Shown here: positions 1 to 8,083 of the stretch, piece by piece | How the letters are laid out: each line of letters starts with the position of its first letter | How positions within the stretch are numbered: position 1 is the first letter of the stretch | From: Streptosporangium sp. NBC_01755 | GTDB taxonomy: Bacteria > Actinomycetota > Actinomycetes > Streptosporangiales > Streptosporangiaceae | Reading direction: 5' to 3' | NCBI RefSeq assembly: GCF_035917995.1 | Contig: NZ_CP109131.1 | Span: forward strand, 4,278,001-4,342,000 | DNA: 64,000 nucleotides | The notes under the pieces: generated by a model | What the model saw: only the letters and a program-made list of their open reading frames with translations | Databases searched by the model: none | What the model was told of the DNA's origin: nothing | Translations under genes and position numbers: made by a program

Positions 1-334
1 CCAGGCCCAACCGTGTCAGCGCGACCGGACGCATGTTGGTGACGAAGACGTCCGCGGTCCCGATCAGCCGTCGCGCCACGGTTTGGCCTGCCAGGGTGGT
101 CAGGTCGAGCGCGACACTGCGGCGTGTCCGGTTGTGCACGTCGAATCGCGGATTGACCCCGGCGGCGCCATTAGTGCCGGGGAGCGAACCTGGCCCTCGT
201 GCCGGGTCACCGTGCGGCGGCTCAAGCTTGATCACCTCGGCGCCCCAGTCGGCGAGAATGGTCGCGCAGGACGGTGCGGAGGCGAAGCGGCCGGCCTCGA
301 TCACCCGGATGCCGGACAGTGGTCCTTGATTCAC
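1..334 (-). CDS. CaiB/BaiF family CoA-transferase, N-terminal part
   Basis: Reading leftward from GTG at 334, the frame stays open to the window edge (about 111 residues). It begins with the family opening 'PLSGIRVIEAGRFASAP', followed by 'ADWGAEVIKLEPP' (the Rossmann-like CoA-binding start of formyl-CoA transferase and alpha-methylacyl-CoA racemase relatives) and later 'NMRPVALTRLGL'. The family moves CoA between carboxylates or epimerises alpha-methylacyl-CoA; the piece is too short to tell which. The start is supported by an operator/-10 element that ends 6 nt upstream, implying a leaderless message. It is the third CaiB-type gene of the island and shows that the catabolic cluster continues beyond the left edge. 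Confidence 0.85.
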   Translation of the reverse strand, partial: MNQGPLSGIRVIEAGRFASAPSCATILADWGAEVIKLEPPHGDPARGPGSLPGTNGAAGVNPRFDVHNRTRRSVALDLTTLAGQTVARRLIGTADVFVTNMRPVALTRLGL

Positions 335-340
335 CCCAGC

Positions 341-376
341 ATCGTGGCTCTCCGGACATTACCGGCGTCATTATCG
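341..376 (-). promoter_or_regulatory. Island operator/promoter A (for the CaiB gene at 334)
   Basis: On the plus strand ATTACCG (358-364) and ATTATCG (370-376) repeat with a 12-bp period; on the gene strand these read TAAT half-sites. Fifteen nt from the proximal TAAT lies CACGAT (346-341), a -10-like hexamer that ends 6 nt before the GTG at 334. The site separates the CaiB gene from the regulator gene that ends at 381. Its geometry matches the other island sites. Confidence 0.65.
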
Positions 377-380
377 CGAG

Positions 381-3300
381 TCAGGTTCCGTTGGTTCTAA
401 CGGCGCGCGCACCGGGTTGGGGTCGGATCTCGCGTCGGGGTGCGGCGGGTTTGGCCTCGAGCAGCCGGCGGGCGTCGCCGGGTCCAAGGCCGAGCTCCTG
501 CAACGCGGCCACCGCCCGGCGATAGGCGGCCAGGACGGAGCTCTCGCTGCCGATCGTATGCTCGATCTGGACGAGCAGCCGGTATCCCGGGTCGCTGTAC
601 CGGTTGAGCGCCAGCAGCTGTTCGCACTCCTCGCGGGCCTGCTCGGGTTGGCCGAGCTCGACCAGCAGCCGGGCCAGTTCCAGGCGCGCCTCCTCTTGAA
701 CGACGTCGAGGTGATGGCGTCGCTCCTCGGCCCAGCTCAGGTTGCTGCCACCCAAATAGGGGCCCTGGACGATCTCAAGGGCGGCGCGAAGCCGGAGAAC
801 TCGCCCGTCGCCGCTCGCCCAGCTGGCGGTCCGCAGAAGGTCCTCGAACCGCACGTCCGCAGCGTCGACGACGGTGTCGGTCGGCAGGCCCACCAGGTTC
901 CCGTTGCGCCGGTCCAGCGACAGCCCCGTGATCCGCCGGAACTGGAACGAGATCTGGCGGAAGTGGTTGCCGCCGTTGCGCAGAGGGACGTCCGGGAACA
1001 GGACGCTCTGCAATCGGGTGCGGTCGATCCCATTGGGATGCAGAACCAGCAGCGCCATCAGCTCGATGATCTTCATGCGGCCGATCTTCTGGGGCACGCC
1101 GTTGATCCAGATGTCGCGTTCCGGTCCGAACGGTTGCAGCCCCAGCCGGACGTTGCCCACCGCGGTGGGCAGGCGGAGCGGCCGGGCCGACGGGGCGATG
1201 ACGAGCCTCCGCCAGCGCATGCCGATCGGGTCGCGGGCGTCCTCCCGCTTGGCGATGTCCGGGAATGCCCGAAGGGCAGGCAGTAAGGTGGTGAAGCTGC
1301 CCATCAGGGCCGCCGTGTGGTAGGCGAGGTCGGCGGCCTCGTGCGCGGCGTCAAGGTCGCCGCAGCGTGCTTCGGCTTCGGACAGGCATGCGGCCGCGAA
1401 CGGCAGGTAGAGCCGCCGATGTGCCTTGTTCATCGACCGCACGCACTCGTTCAGCAACGGTCGCGCGGTTTCGGCACGGTCGTCGACGAGCAGCGCGAGC
1501 CCGAGGTATGTCTGACCCCACTCCAGCAGCGCCGTCTGACCCGTGGTCGCGGTGCGCTCGATGCCGTCCTGGAGCGCGGCGACCGCATCCTCCCGCCGGC
1601 CGAGTTGGAGCAGGATGTAGCCGGACAACAGCTCGTAGGCGGGGAACAGGAAGAAGGTGGTCTTGCGGCTGTCGGTGAGCGCGACCCTGATCGCCGACAG
1701 CGCGAGCTCCCGCTCACCCTCACTCAGCAGCAGCAGGGCCTCGATGAAGTGTGACTGCGGGCGTTCCCGGATCTCTTCCGGGACGCGGTTCCACAGACCC
1801 TGCGCCTCTTCGACCTTGCCGGCGAAGATCGACGCCAGAATCACATTGGGGTTGACCACGGGAGCTTTGGGATCGGCCGGGATGAGCGCGCGGAGTTCGG
1901 CGACCCTGCCCTGCAGCAGCAGACCCCAACTCATGATCCGCTCCACGTCGCCCCAGTCGGATCCGAGCGGCGGCATGGCGGGAGTGAGGTCGGTGCACAC
2001 CGAAAGCATGAAACGCATGACGTCGGCCCGGTAGTCGCCCTGATAGCGGTCGAGCAGCCGGCGGGCTTCAGCGGGGTCGGACTGTAGCGCCCACGCCGCG
2101 GTGGCCAGCAGGGCGTGGTCGGCCTCCATCGCCGCCCGCAGCAGGCCGTTGCGGTCGAGGTTGCGGATCAGCTCGATCGTCTCCTGAAAGCAGCGCTGGC
2201 CGAACAGCGACCGGATCAGCGCGGCGAGCAGCTGGGGGCTGCTGTGCAGCCGCTCGCGACCGAGCCGGTTCGCCCAGCGCAGGAAGGTGTCCCAGTCGGA
2301 GCGATCGCACAGGGCCGCCGCGGCCATCTCGGCGGTCGTCTGTGCCTGACCGAGCTCGTCGATGGACAGGTACAGCTCGGTCGCCTCTTCGGCGTGCCGG
2401 TGGGCGAGCAGGAAGCGGGCGTACCGTCGCACCAGCTCGACTCGCCGCTGCGGGTCGCGGGCGAGCAGCTGGCGGTGCAGGAACGAGCGGAACAACGAGT
2501 GATAGACGACCGTGGTCTCGGTCATCGTGGTGGCCGGCAGGTGCAGCGTGCGGAGCGTGTCCCAGAGCGCATGCGCGTCGTCGCCGCACAGCGCCGCCGC
2601 CGTCTGCCGGGTGAGTACGTCGGGCACCGAGCTGTCCAGCAGGAACTGCTGTTCGGCGGGTGTCAGCTCGGACAGCACGTCGTTCATGATCACCGACGGC
2701 AGGTCGTGCGACAGGCGCTGCTCGTGGAGGCCGTAGCGGTAGCTGAACGCCGCGCCCGCGGTCCAGCCGCCGGTCGCCTCGTGGACACGTGCCCGTTGTT
2801 CCGGCGGCCCTCCGAGCAGCTCGCCCAGGTGCTCGTTCTCCTTGGACGTCAGCCGAAGCTGAGTGTCGGTCACCAGCCGGATCCGGCCGTCGAGCATCCG
2901 ATGCCGAAGCGGGCCGGTGAGATCGGTCCGGCTGAGCAACAGGATCCGCAGGGGTTCGGGGCAGTACTCCAGAAAGGTTCCCAGCGCCGACTGCGCGTCC
3001 TCGGAGTACTCGAGGTGTTCGCATTCGTCGATGACCAGCAGCACGGGCTCCGGCGGCACCGAACCGGCGATGAGCGACGCCGCCTCTTCCAGTGTCGTTT
3101 CCAGATGGAAGGCCGTGTGGCGCCCGCTTTCCTGCCCGGAACCGCGCGGCGTCATCAGCGCCTCTTCGAGCCCGGACAGCAGTCGGCGTGGCGAGCTGTG
3201 CGAGCTGTCCAGGGTGATCCAGGAGATCGGCAGGGGGGTCAGCGCGCCGTACAGCTGTGCCTGAACGGTCTTGCCCGATCCCGGTGCCGCCGACACGAGC

Positions 3301-3518
3301 AGCACGTTGCATTCAGCGAACAGCTCGTCGAACAGATGGTCGAGTCGGGCGCGCCGCAGCACCTCACGGGGCATCCCGGGCTGGCGCAGGCGGTGGGGGA
3401 GCAGCCCGGGTTGCTTGGCCGCCACAGTGCCCGGTCCCTGAGGTCTGCCGTCGGAGGCGTCGTCGCTGGTCACCAGGGCCCTACTCCTCTCTGAGCGAGT
3501 TGTGGTGCCCATTTGCAC
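381..3518 (-). CDS. MalT-like STAND ATPase regulator with C-terminal SARP-type winged helix and BTAD
   Basis: 1,045 residues from GTG 3518 (ATG at 3512 is an alternative). Residues about 50-340 form a STAND/MalT-type NTPase with Walker A 'APGSGKT' (78-84) and Walker B 'VLLVIDEC' (about 159-166). A long TPR-rich helical region follows (about 370-790). From residue about 792 there is an OmpR-like winged helix ('WINGVPQKIGRMKIIELMAL', then a recognition-helix region 'NHFRQISFQFRR'), and from about 890 a bacterial transcriptional activator domain ('ALEIVQGPYLGG...AYRRAVAALQ'). This is the domain order of AfsR turned round: sensor ATPase first, DNA-binding SARP module last. No LuxR-type HTH is present. 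It is the only regulator among the catabolic genes, so it is the natural candidate for the 12-bp direct-repeat operators found throughout 0.3-36.5 kb (inference). The inducer is unknown. Confidence 0.88.
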   Translation of the reverse strand: MQMGTTTRSERSRALVTSDDASDGRPQGPGTVAAKQPGLLPHRLRQPGMPREVLRRARLDHLFDELFAECNVLLVSAAPGSGKTVQAQLYGALTPLPISWITLDSSHSSPRRLLSGLEEALMTPRGSGQESGRHTAFHLETTLEEAASLIAGSVPPEPVLLVIDECEHLEYSEDAQSALGTFLEYCPEPLRILLLSRTDLTGPLRHRMLDGRIRLVTDTQLRLTSKENEHLGELLGGPPEQRARVHEATGGWTAGAAFSYRYGLHEQRLSHDLPSVIMNDVLSELTPAEQQFLLDSSVPDVLTRQTAAALCGDDAHALWDTLRTLHLPATTMTETTVVYHSLFRSFLHRQLLARDPQRRVELVRRYARFLLAHRHAEEATELYLSIDELGQAQTTAEMAAAALCDRSDWDTFLRWANRLGRERLHSSPQLLAALIRSLFGQRCFQETIELIRNLDRNGLLRAAMEADHALLATAAWALQSDPAEARRLLDRYQGDYRADVMRFMLSVCTDLTPAMPPLGSDWGDVERIMSWGLLLQGRVAELRALIPADPKAPVVNPNVILASIFAGKVEEAQGLWNRVPEEIRERPQSHFIEALLLLSEGERELALSAIRVALTDSRKTTFFLFPAYELLSGYILLQLGRREDAVAALQDGIERTATTGQTALLEWGQTYLGLALLVDDRAETARPLLNECVRSMNKAHRRLYLPFAAACLSEAEARCGDLDAAHEAADLAYHTAALMGSFTTLLPALRAFPDIAKREDARDPIGMRWRRLVIAPSARPLRLPTAVGNVRLGLQPFGPERDIWINGVPQKIGRMKIIELMALLVLHPNGIDRTRLQSVLFPDVPLRNGGNHFRQISFQFRRITGLSLDRRNGNLVGLPTDTVVDAADVRFEDLLRTASWASGDGRVLRLRAALEIVQGPYLGGSNLSWAEERRHHLDVVQEEARLELARLLVELGQPEQAREECEQLLALNRYSDPGYRLLVQIEHTIGSESSVLAAYRRAVAALQELGLGPGDARRLLEAKPAAPRREIRPQPGARAVRTNGT

Positions 3519-3590
3519 CCGACTGTCCGAATCTTAGTCATTTGCGCAAGTAATGCAAGGATCCGACACCGCTGGCCGGGCGACCGTCGT

Positions 3591-3622
3591 TAACGGAGCG
3601 GATAACGAGCGGGTCCGAGCCT
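3591..3622 (+). promoter_or_regulatory. Island operator/promoter B (for the ornithine-cyclodeaminase-like operon)
   Basis: TAACGGA (3591-3597) and TAACGAG (3603-3609) repeat with a 12-bp period, and GAGCCT (3617-3622) lies 14 nt from the start of the second repeat as a -10-like element. The site is in the divergent gap between the regulator gene (start 3518) and the plus-strand operon starting at 3661, so it could also influence the regulator's own transcription. A transcript from here would carry a leader of roughly 30 nt. Confidence 0.6.
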
Positions 3623-3660
3623 TGGTATGTCCTTCCAGTCCACCCGCGCAAGGGGAATTT

Positions 3661-4647
3661 GTGACCTTGATCCTGAGCGACAAGGATGTCCGCGGCCTCG
3701 CGGACATGCCCACCCTTGTCGATGCGCTCGAACACGGCCTCCGGGAGGAGGCGACCGGGCCTGGCGCGATCTTGCCGGAGCGCATGAACCTCGCGCTGGG
3801 CTTGACGTTGTTCCGTGTGATGCCGGCGATCCTTCCGGCCTCCGGGGTGCTCGGCCTGAAGTTCTTCTACGGCACCCTGTCCGAGGGGGTCCGGTATTCG
3901 GTCATGGTCTCGGCGATCGATGGCGGCGAGGTGCTCGCGGTGGTCGACGCCGCCTACCTCACGGCTCTGCGGACCGGCGCGACCAGCGGCGTCGCGACCC
4001 GGTATCTGGCCAGCCCGGACGCGCGTACGGTCGGGCTGATCGGATCGGGCATGGAAGCCGAGACGAATTTGGCGGCGGTCTGCGCGGTTCGCCCGATCGA
4101 GACGGTGCGGGTCTACAGCAGGAACCCGGCGCGGCGGTCCGATTTCGCCCGGCGGATGTCGGCGAGGTTCGGAATCGCGATCGAGCCGGTCGATACGCCG
4201 GAGCAGGCGGTCGCCGGAACCGATGTGGTGGTGGTGGCCACCAACACCGGCCGCGGCGGGGATGTCGCCTTCCGCGGTGAATGGCTCACGGCCGGGCAAC
4301 ATGTCGTGTCGATCGGATCGACGGCGACGTTCCTGCGGGAGATCGACGAGAACACCTTCCTGCGCCCGGAAGTGGTGGTTTTCGATGCCGCGCCGGCACA
4401 GGTCGGGGCCGAGTCGGGGGACGTCGTGGCCTTGATCGCCGAGCACCCGGGCTGGGAACCGCACGGCATTCTCGACGACGTGCTGGCCGGACGCCTCGCG
4501 CGTACCGATCCGGGACAGATCACCCTGTTCAAGTCCGTGGGCACGGCGGCGCAGGACCTGATCGGCGCGCTTGCCCTGTACCGGAGCGCCAGCGCTCGCG
4601 GCGTCGGACTCGTTGTGCCTGAACTGGCCGAACCCAAGGCGTTCTGA
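3661..4647 (+). CDS. Ornithine cyclodeaminase / mu-crystallin family NAD(P)-dependent protein
   Basis: 328 residues from GTG 3661, which has an AAGGGGA ribosome site just upstream; the frame is open back to 3553, but that start would precede the predicted promoter. Family marks are 'LTALRTGATSGVAT' before the nucleotide-binding turn 'VGLIGSGMEAE', then 'VVVVATNT', and 'FKSVGTAAQDL' near the C-terminus. Members include ornithine cyclodeaminases, ketimine reductases and alanine or opine-type dehydrogenases, so the reaction (reduction of a cyclic imine or a keto/imine group) is inferred only at family level. The gene starts a two-gene operon with the SDR 12 bp downstream, behind operator B. Confidence 0.85.
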   Translation: MTLILSDKDVRGLADMPTLVDALEHGLREEATGPGAILPERMNLALGLTLFRVMPAILPASGVLGLKFFYGTLSEGVRYSVMVSAIDGGEVLAVVDAAYLTALRTGATSGVATRYLASPDARTVGLIGSGMEAETNLAAVCAVRPIETVRVYSRNPARRSDFARRMSARFGIAIEPVDTPEQAVAGTDVVVVATNTGRGGDVAFRGEWLTAGQHVVSIGSTATFLREIDENTFLRPEVVVFDAAPAQVGAESGDVVALIAEHPGWEPHGILDDVLAGRLARTDPGQITLFKSVGTAAQDLIGALALYRSASARGVGLVVPELAEPKAF

Positions 4648-4659
4648 GGAGTTTCCAGC

Positions 4660-5484
4660 ATGATCATCGAAGGAGTACTCAGCGGCCGGACGGCGTTGAT
4701 GGTGGGCACCAGCCCCAACATCGGCGCCGGCATCGCCATCGAGCTCGCCCGGGCCGGCGCCCGCGTGGGCTGCGTGGACCGCGATCCGCACCTGGCCGCG
4801 CTGACGGCCAAGGACATCGCCGAGGGGGGCGGTGCCGCCCATGCCGTCGGCTGCGATGCCACCGATCCGGCGGCGGTGACCCGTGCCGTCGACGAGGTGA
4901 CCGAGTCCCTCGGCCCGATCGACCTGCTCGTCAACGGTGCCGTCGTCTATGCGGTCAAGGGGCTGCTCGAGATGGAGTTCACCCAGTGGCGGCGGCAACT
5001 GGCGGTCATGCTCGACAGCGCGTTCCTGTTCTCCTCACTCATCGCGAAGAGGCTGGTCGCCGACGGCCGCAGCGGCGCGATCGTGAACCTCATCTCGACT
5101 GCGGGACACCAGGGCGAGCCGGGGAACATCGGCTACGCGACGGCCAAGGGCGGCCTGCTCAACATGACGCGATCGGCCGCGACCGAACTCGCGCCGCACG
5201 GAATCCGGGTCAACAGCCTCACCCCGACCGCGACCGACCCGGCCGAGGCCATGGCTCGTGCGCAGCGGTGGGGCGTGCCGGGTCCGGACGAGGCGACCCG
5301 TGCGGCGCTGGCGCTGGCCGAGAGGCAACTGCCGCTGGGGGCACTGCCGTCGCCGTCGGACTACGGCCGCGCAGCGGTGTTCCTGTGCTCGGACGCCGCT
5401 CGCATGATCACCGGTATTGATCTGCCGGTCGACGCCGGTTCGCTCGCGCGGTACTGGCGGGCCAAGCCGGTCGAAGGCCCGTGA
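4660..5484 (+). CDS. SDR family oxidoreductase
   Basis: 274 residues from ATG 4660, with AGGAG about 8 nt upstream and only 12 bp after the preceding stop, so co-transcribed with it. This is a classical short-chain dehydrogenase fold. The nucleotide turn is a variant 'GTSPNIGAG' in place of TGxxxGxG, 'LVNGAV' replaces the usual NNAG, the catalytic Ser is in 'LISTAG', and YxxxK is 'YATAK'. A C-terminal 'GIDLPVDAGS' matches the family end. It should oxidise or reduce an alcohol/ketone in the pathway; substrate unknown. The degenerate NNAG motif is mildly unusual but occurs in active SDRs. Confidence 0.88.
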   Translation: MIIEGVLSGRTALMVGTSPNIGAGIAIELARAGARVGCVDRDPHLAALTAKDIAEGGGAAHAVGCDATDPAAVTRAVDEVTESLGPIDLLVNGAVVYAVKGLLEMEFTQWRRQLAVMLDSAFLFSSLIAKRLVADGRSGAIVNLISTAGHQGEPGNIGYATAKGGLLNMTRSAATELAPHGIRVNSLTPTATDPAEAMARAQRWGVPGPDEATRAALALAERQLPLGALPSPSDYGRAAVFLCSDAARMITGIDLPVDAGSLARYWRAKPVEGP

Positions 5485-5492
5485 GCGTGCGG

Positions 5493-5525
5493 TAACGAGG
5501 CCGGTAACCGGTCGGCCGCCATTCT
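5493..5525 (+). promoter_or_regulatory. Island operator/promoter C (for the extradiol dioxygenase-like operon)
   Basis: TAACGAG (5493-5499) and TAACCGG (5505-5511) are 12 bp apart. CATTCT (5520-5525) follows 15 nt from the second repeat as the -10-like element. The next gene starts at 5556, so a short leader with an AGGAGGAAG-type ribosome site is expected. Confidence 0.65.
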
Positions 5526-5555
5526 GCTTCAACAAATGAGGAGGAAGTTCGGCAC

Positions 5556-6506
5556 ATGAGTCTGATTCAGGAGATGGGCTACGCGGCCTACGGCGTCCGC
5601 GATCTCGACCATGCGGTCGAGTTCTTCCGCAACGTCTGCCAGTTGGAGGTAACCGAGCGGGGCGACGGCGTGGTGTTCCTCAGCGGCGACAAGCGCCACC
5701 ACTGGGTGCGCCTGGAGCAGCGCGCGGAACCCGGTCTGATCCGGCTGGGCTACCGGGCCGTGGACGCCGCCGCGATCGACGAGGTGGCGCGCAGGCTGGA
5801 CCGGCTCGGGGTGGCGTACCAGCGGGTCGAGGACTTCGTACACAACCGGGTCACCGGGGCGCTGCGTTTCACCGCGCCGGACGGTTTCGAATACGAGGTC
5901 TACGAGCAGATGCTGAGCCTGCCGGCGTCGCCCGCCCCGGCGCGCGGCATCGCGTGCCTGCTGCACGCGGTGATCTTCGTGACTGACGTCGCGAAGGCGC
6001 GGCAGTTCTACACCGACGCGCTCGGCATGCTGGTCTCCGACCGCATCGAGGAGGTCATCACCTTCCTGCGATGCGGAAACCAGTACCACCACTCGCTCGC
6101 ACTCGCCCGGGGCGAGGCCGGCAAGCTGGACCACATCGCGATGCTCGTCGACGAGATGGATGACGTGCTGGCGTTCCGCGCCCACGGCGTGGTCACCGAC
6201 ACCCTCGCCGGTGACGTGGTCAAGCATGTGGCGTCCAACTCCGTCTCGGTTTACCTGCGCGACGTGGTCGAGGGCATCGGCGTCGAGTACTGCAACGGCC
6301 ACGATGCGATCGCCGACGAGAGTTACCCGGGCCGGTTGATCAAGGCTGGGCCGACCACGGTGAACGCATGGGCGGCCGGTTTCCCCGTGCGGCCACCGAT
6401 GGATTCGCTGGACAAGCAGGCTGCCGTGGGAACAGGGCGGGGTGGCGGCACCGCGGCCGGGGCGGCCGCGAGCGGGGCCCCCGAACCATCGGCGGCGGAC
6501 GCGTGA
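5556..6506 (+). CDS. Type I extradiol (BphC-like) ring-cleavage dioxygenase, VOC superfamily
   Basis: 316 residues from ATG 5556, with GAGGAGGAAG upstream. There are two tandem vicinal-oxygen-chelate domains, about 8-120 and 134-250. The second carries the expected Fe(II) triad: His137 ('LLHAVIF'), His193 ('LDHIAM') and Glu244 ('GVEYCNG'), plus the paired His178-His179 in 'QYHHSLAL' that matches the catalytic-base segment of 2,3-dihydroxybiphenyl dioxygenases. This supports an active meta-cleaving enzyme rather than a simple glyoxalase. The last 50 residues are a Gly/Ala-rich tail. The gene overlaps the following aldehyde dehydrogenase by GTGA, which suggests that the aldehyde of the ring-cleavage product is oxidised next (inference). 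Confidence 0.85.
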   Translation: MSLIQEMGYAAYGVRDLDHAVEFFRNVCQLEVTERGDGVVFLSGDKRHHWVRLEQRAEPGLIRLGYRAVDAAAIDEVARRLDRLGVAYQRVEDFVHNRVTGALRFTAPDGFEYEVYEQMLSLPASPAPARGIACLLHAVIFVTDVAKARQFYTDALGMLVSDRIEEVITFLRCGNQYHHSLALARGEAGKLDHIAMLVDEMDDVLAFRAHGVVTDTLAGDVVKHVASNSVSVYLRDVVEGIGVEYCNGHDAIADESYPGRLIKAGPTTVNAWAAGFPVRPPMDSLDKQAAVGTGRGGGTAAGAAASGAPEPSAADA

Positions 6507-7927
6507 GCACCGAGACGCTGAGCCTGATCGGTGAGCGCTCCACCGGAGCGGATCCGATCCCGGTGTACGACCCGTCAACCGGTGACTTCGTGGCGTCGGT
6601 GCCGGACGCGACCGAGGACGACGCGCTGCGTGCGGTGGACGCGGCCTCGGCGGCCTTCGCGGCGTGGCGTACGTGGGCGCCGCGGCGGCGGGCCGAGGTG
6701 CTGCGGCGCTGCTACGACCTCATGTCCGAACGCGCCGAAGCGATCGCTGTGCTGATCTCCACCGAGAACGGCAAGCCACTGGCGGACTCCCGGGGTGAAG
6801 TGGGCTACGCGGCGGAGTTCTTCCGCTGGTATTCCGAAGAGGCCGTCCGGGCCACCGGTACGCTGGGCCGCTCTCCCTCAGGCGCCAACCACATCCTCAC
6901 CCAGCAGGAGCCGATCGGTGTGGCGGTGCTCGTCACGCCGTGGAACTTCCCGGCCGCGATGGCCACCCGCAAGATCGCCCCCGCGCTCGCGGCGGGCTGC
7001 ACCATGGTGCTCAAACCCGCAACCGAGACCCCGCTGACAGCCTTCGCGATCGCCGAGATCTGCCGCGAAGCCGGGGTGCCCGACGGCGTGGTCACGGTGC
7101 TCACCACCCGGCGCTCGGGGCCCGCTGTGGCCGCGATGCTGCACGATCCTCGGGTGCGCGCGCTGTCCTTCACCGGCTCGACGGAGGTGGGCAGGCGGCT
7201 GCTCCACGAGTCGGCCGACCAGGTGCTGAAATGCTCGATGGAACTGGGCGGCAACGCGCCGTTCCTGGTGTTCGCCGATGCCGACCTCGATGCCGCTGTC
7301 GACGGCCTGATGATCGCGAAGATGCGCAACGGCGGGCAGGCCTGCACCGCCGCGAACCGGATCTACGTGGAACAGCCGGTGCTGACCGAGTTCGCCGAAC
7401 GGCTCGCGGCCCGGATGGGTGCGCTGCGGGTCGGTCCCGGCACGGCCGAGGACACCGAGTGCGGCCCGCTGATCAACGCGGCAGCCGTCGCGAGGGTGTC
7501 CGATCTGGTCGACCAGGCCATCAGTGCCGGCGCTCGGGTGCTGACCGGAGCGGTCGCACCCGACGGCCCCGGGTCGTTCTACCTGCCCACCGTGCTGACC
7601 GACGTGGCACCGACCTCGGCCCTGGCCTCGGAGGAGATCTTCGGGCCGGTGGTCGGTTTCCAGGCATTCACCTCCGAGGACGCGGCCGTCGAGGCGGCCA
7701 ACTCCACCGAGTTCGGCCTGTCGGCCTACGTCTACACCGGGGACCTGAGCCGGGGACTGCGCGTCGCGGGGCGCCTGGAGAGCGGCATGGTCGCGATCAA
7801 CCGCGGCCTCGTATCCGACCCGGCGGCTCCGTTCGGGGGAGTCAAGCAGAGTGGTCTCGGCCGTGAGGGCGCGCACGACGGGCTGCTCGAGTTCACCGAG
7901 ACCAAGTACATCGCGGTCGACTGGTGA
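6503..7927 (+). CDS. NAD(P)-dependent aldehyde dehydrogenase (succinate-semialdehyde type)
   Basis: 474 residues from GTG 6503, which overlaps the TGA of the dioxygenase gene (GTGA) and so is probably translationally coupled; a longer open frame from 6368 is just read-through. ALDH marks are 'TPWNFP', the catalytic Glu in 'MELGGNAP' (near residue 247), the catalytic Cys in 'NGGQACTAANR' (near 279), and 'EEIFGPVV'. It oxidises an aldehyde to the acid, plausibly a ring-fission or side-chain product. A large perfect hairpin (7928-7974) starts directly at its stop. Confidence 0.92.
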   Translation: MSTETLSLIGERSTGADPIPVYDPSTGDFVASVPDATEDDALRAVDAASAAFAAWRTWAPRRRAEVLRRCYDLMSERAEAIAVLISTENGKPLADSRGEVGYAAEFFRWYSEEAVRATGTLGRSPSGANHILTQQEPIGVAVLVTPWNFPAAMATRKIAPALAAGCTMVLKPATETPLTAFAIAEICREAGVPDGVVTVLTTRRSGPAVAAMLHDPRVRALSFTGSTEVGRRLLHESADQVLKCSMELGGNAPFLVFADADLDAAVDGLMIAKMRNGGQACTAANRIYVEQPVLTEFAERLAARMGALRVGPGTAEDTECGPLINAAAVARVSDLVDQAISAGARVLTGAVAPDGPGSFYLPTVLTDVAPTSALASEEIFGPVVGFQAFTSEDAAVEAANSTEFGLSAYVYTGDLSRGLRVAGRLESGMVAINRGLVSDPAAPFGGVKQSGLGREGAHDGLLEFTETKYIAVDW

Positions 7928-7974
7928 GCCGGCCGCGTTCACCCCGGCGTCCAGGAGGGGTGAACGCGGCCGGC
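7928..7974. terminator. Bidirectional hairpin terminator between convergent genes
   Basis: A perfect 18-bp stem (7928-7945 with 7957-7974) with an 11-nt loop lies immediately after the aldehyde dehydrogenase stop. There is no U-run on either side, as is common for actinomycete terminators. It separates the plus-strand dioxygenase operon from the minus-strand hydrolase. A short CTCGTCGGC-type triplication follows around 7986-8015. Confidence 0.75.
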
Positions 7975-8083
7975 CCGTGGGCCGTGGCCTCGTCGGCCTC
8001 GTCGGCCTCGACCACTCGGTCTTACCGATCCCGGCCGCTGCCGGAGCTGCTCGGCGCGGCCGAGGATGTCCTCACCTGACCCC

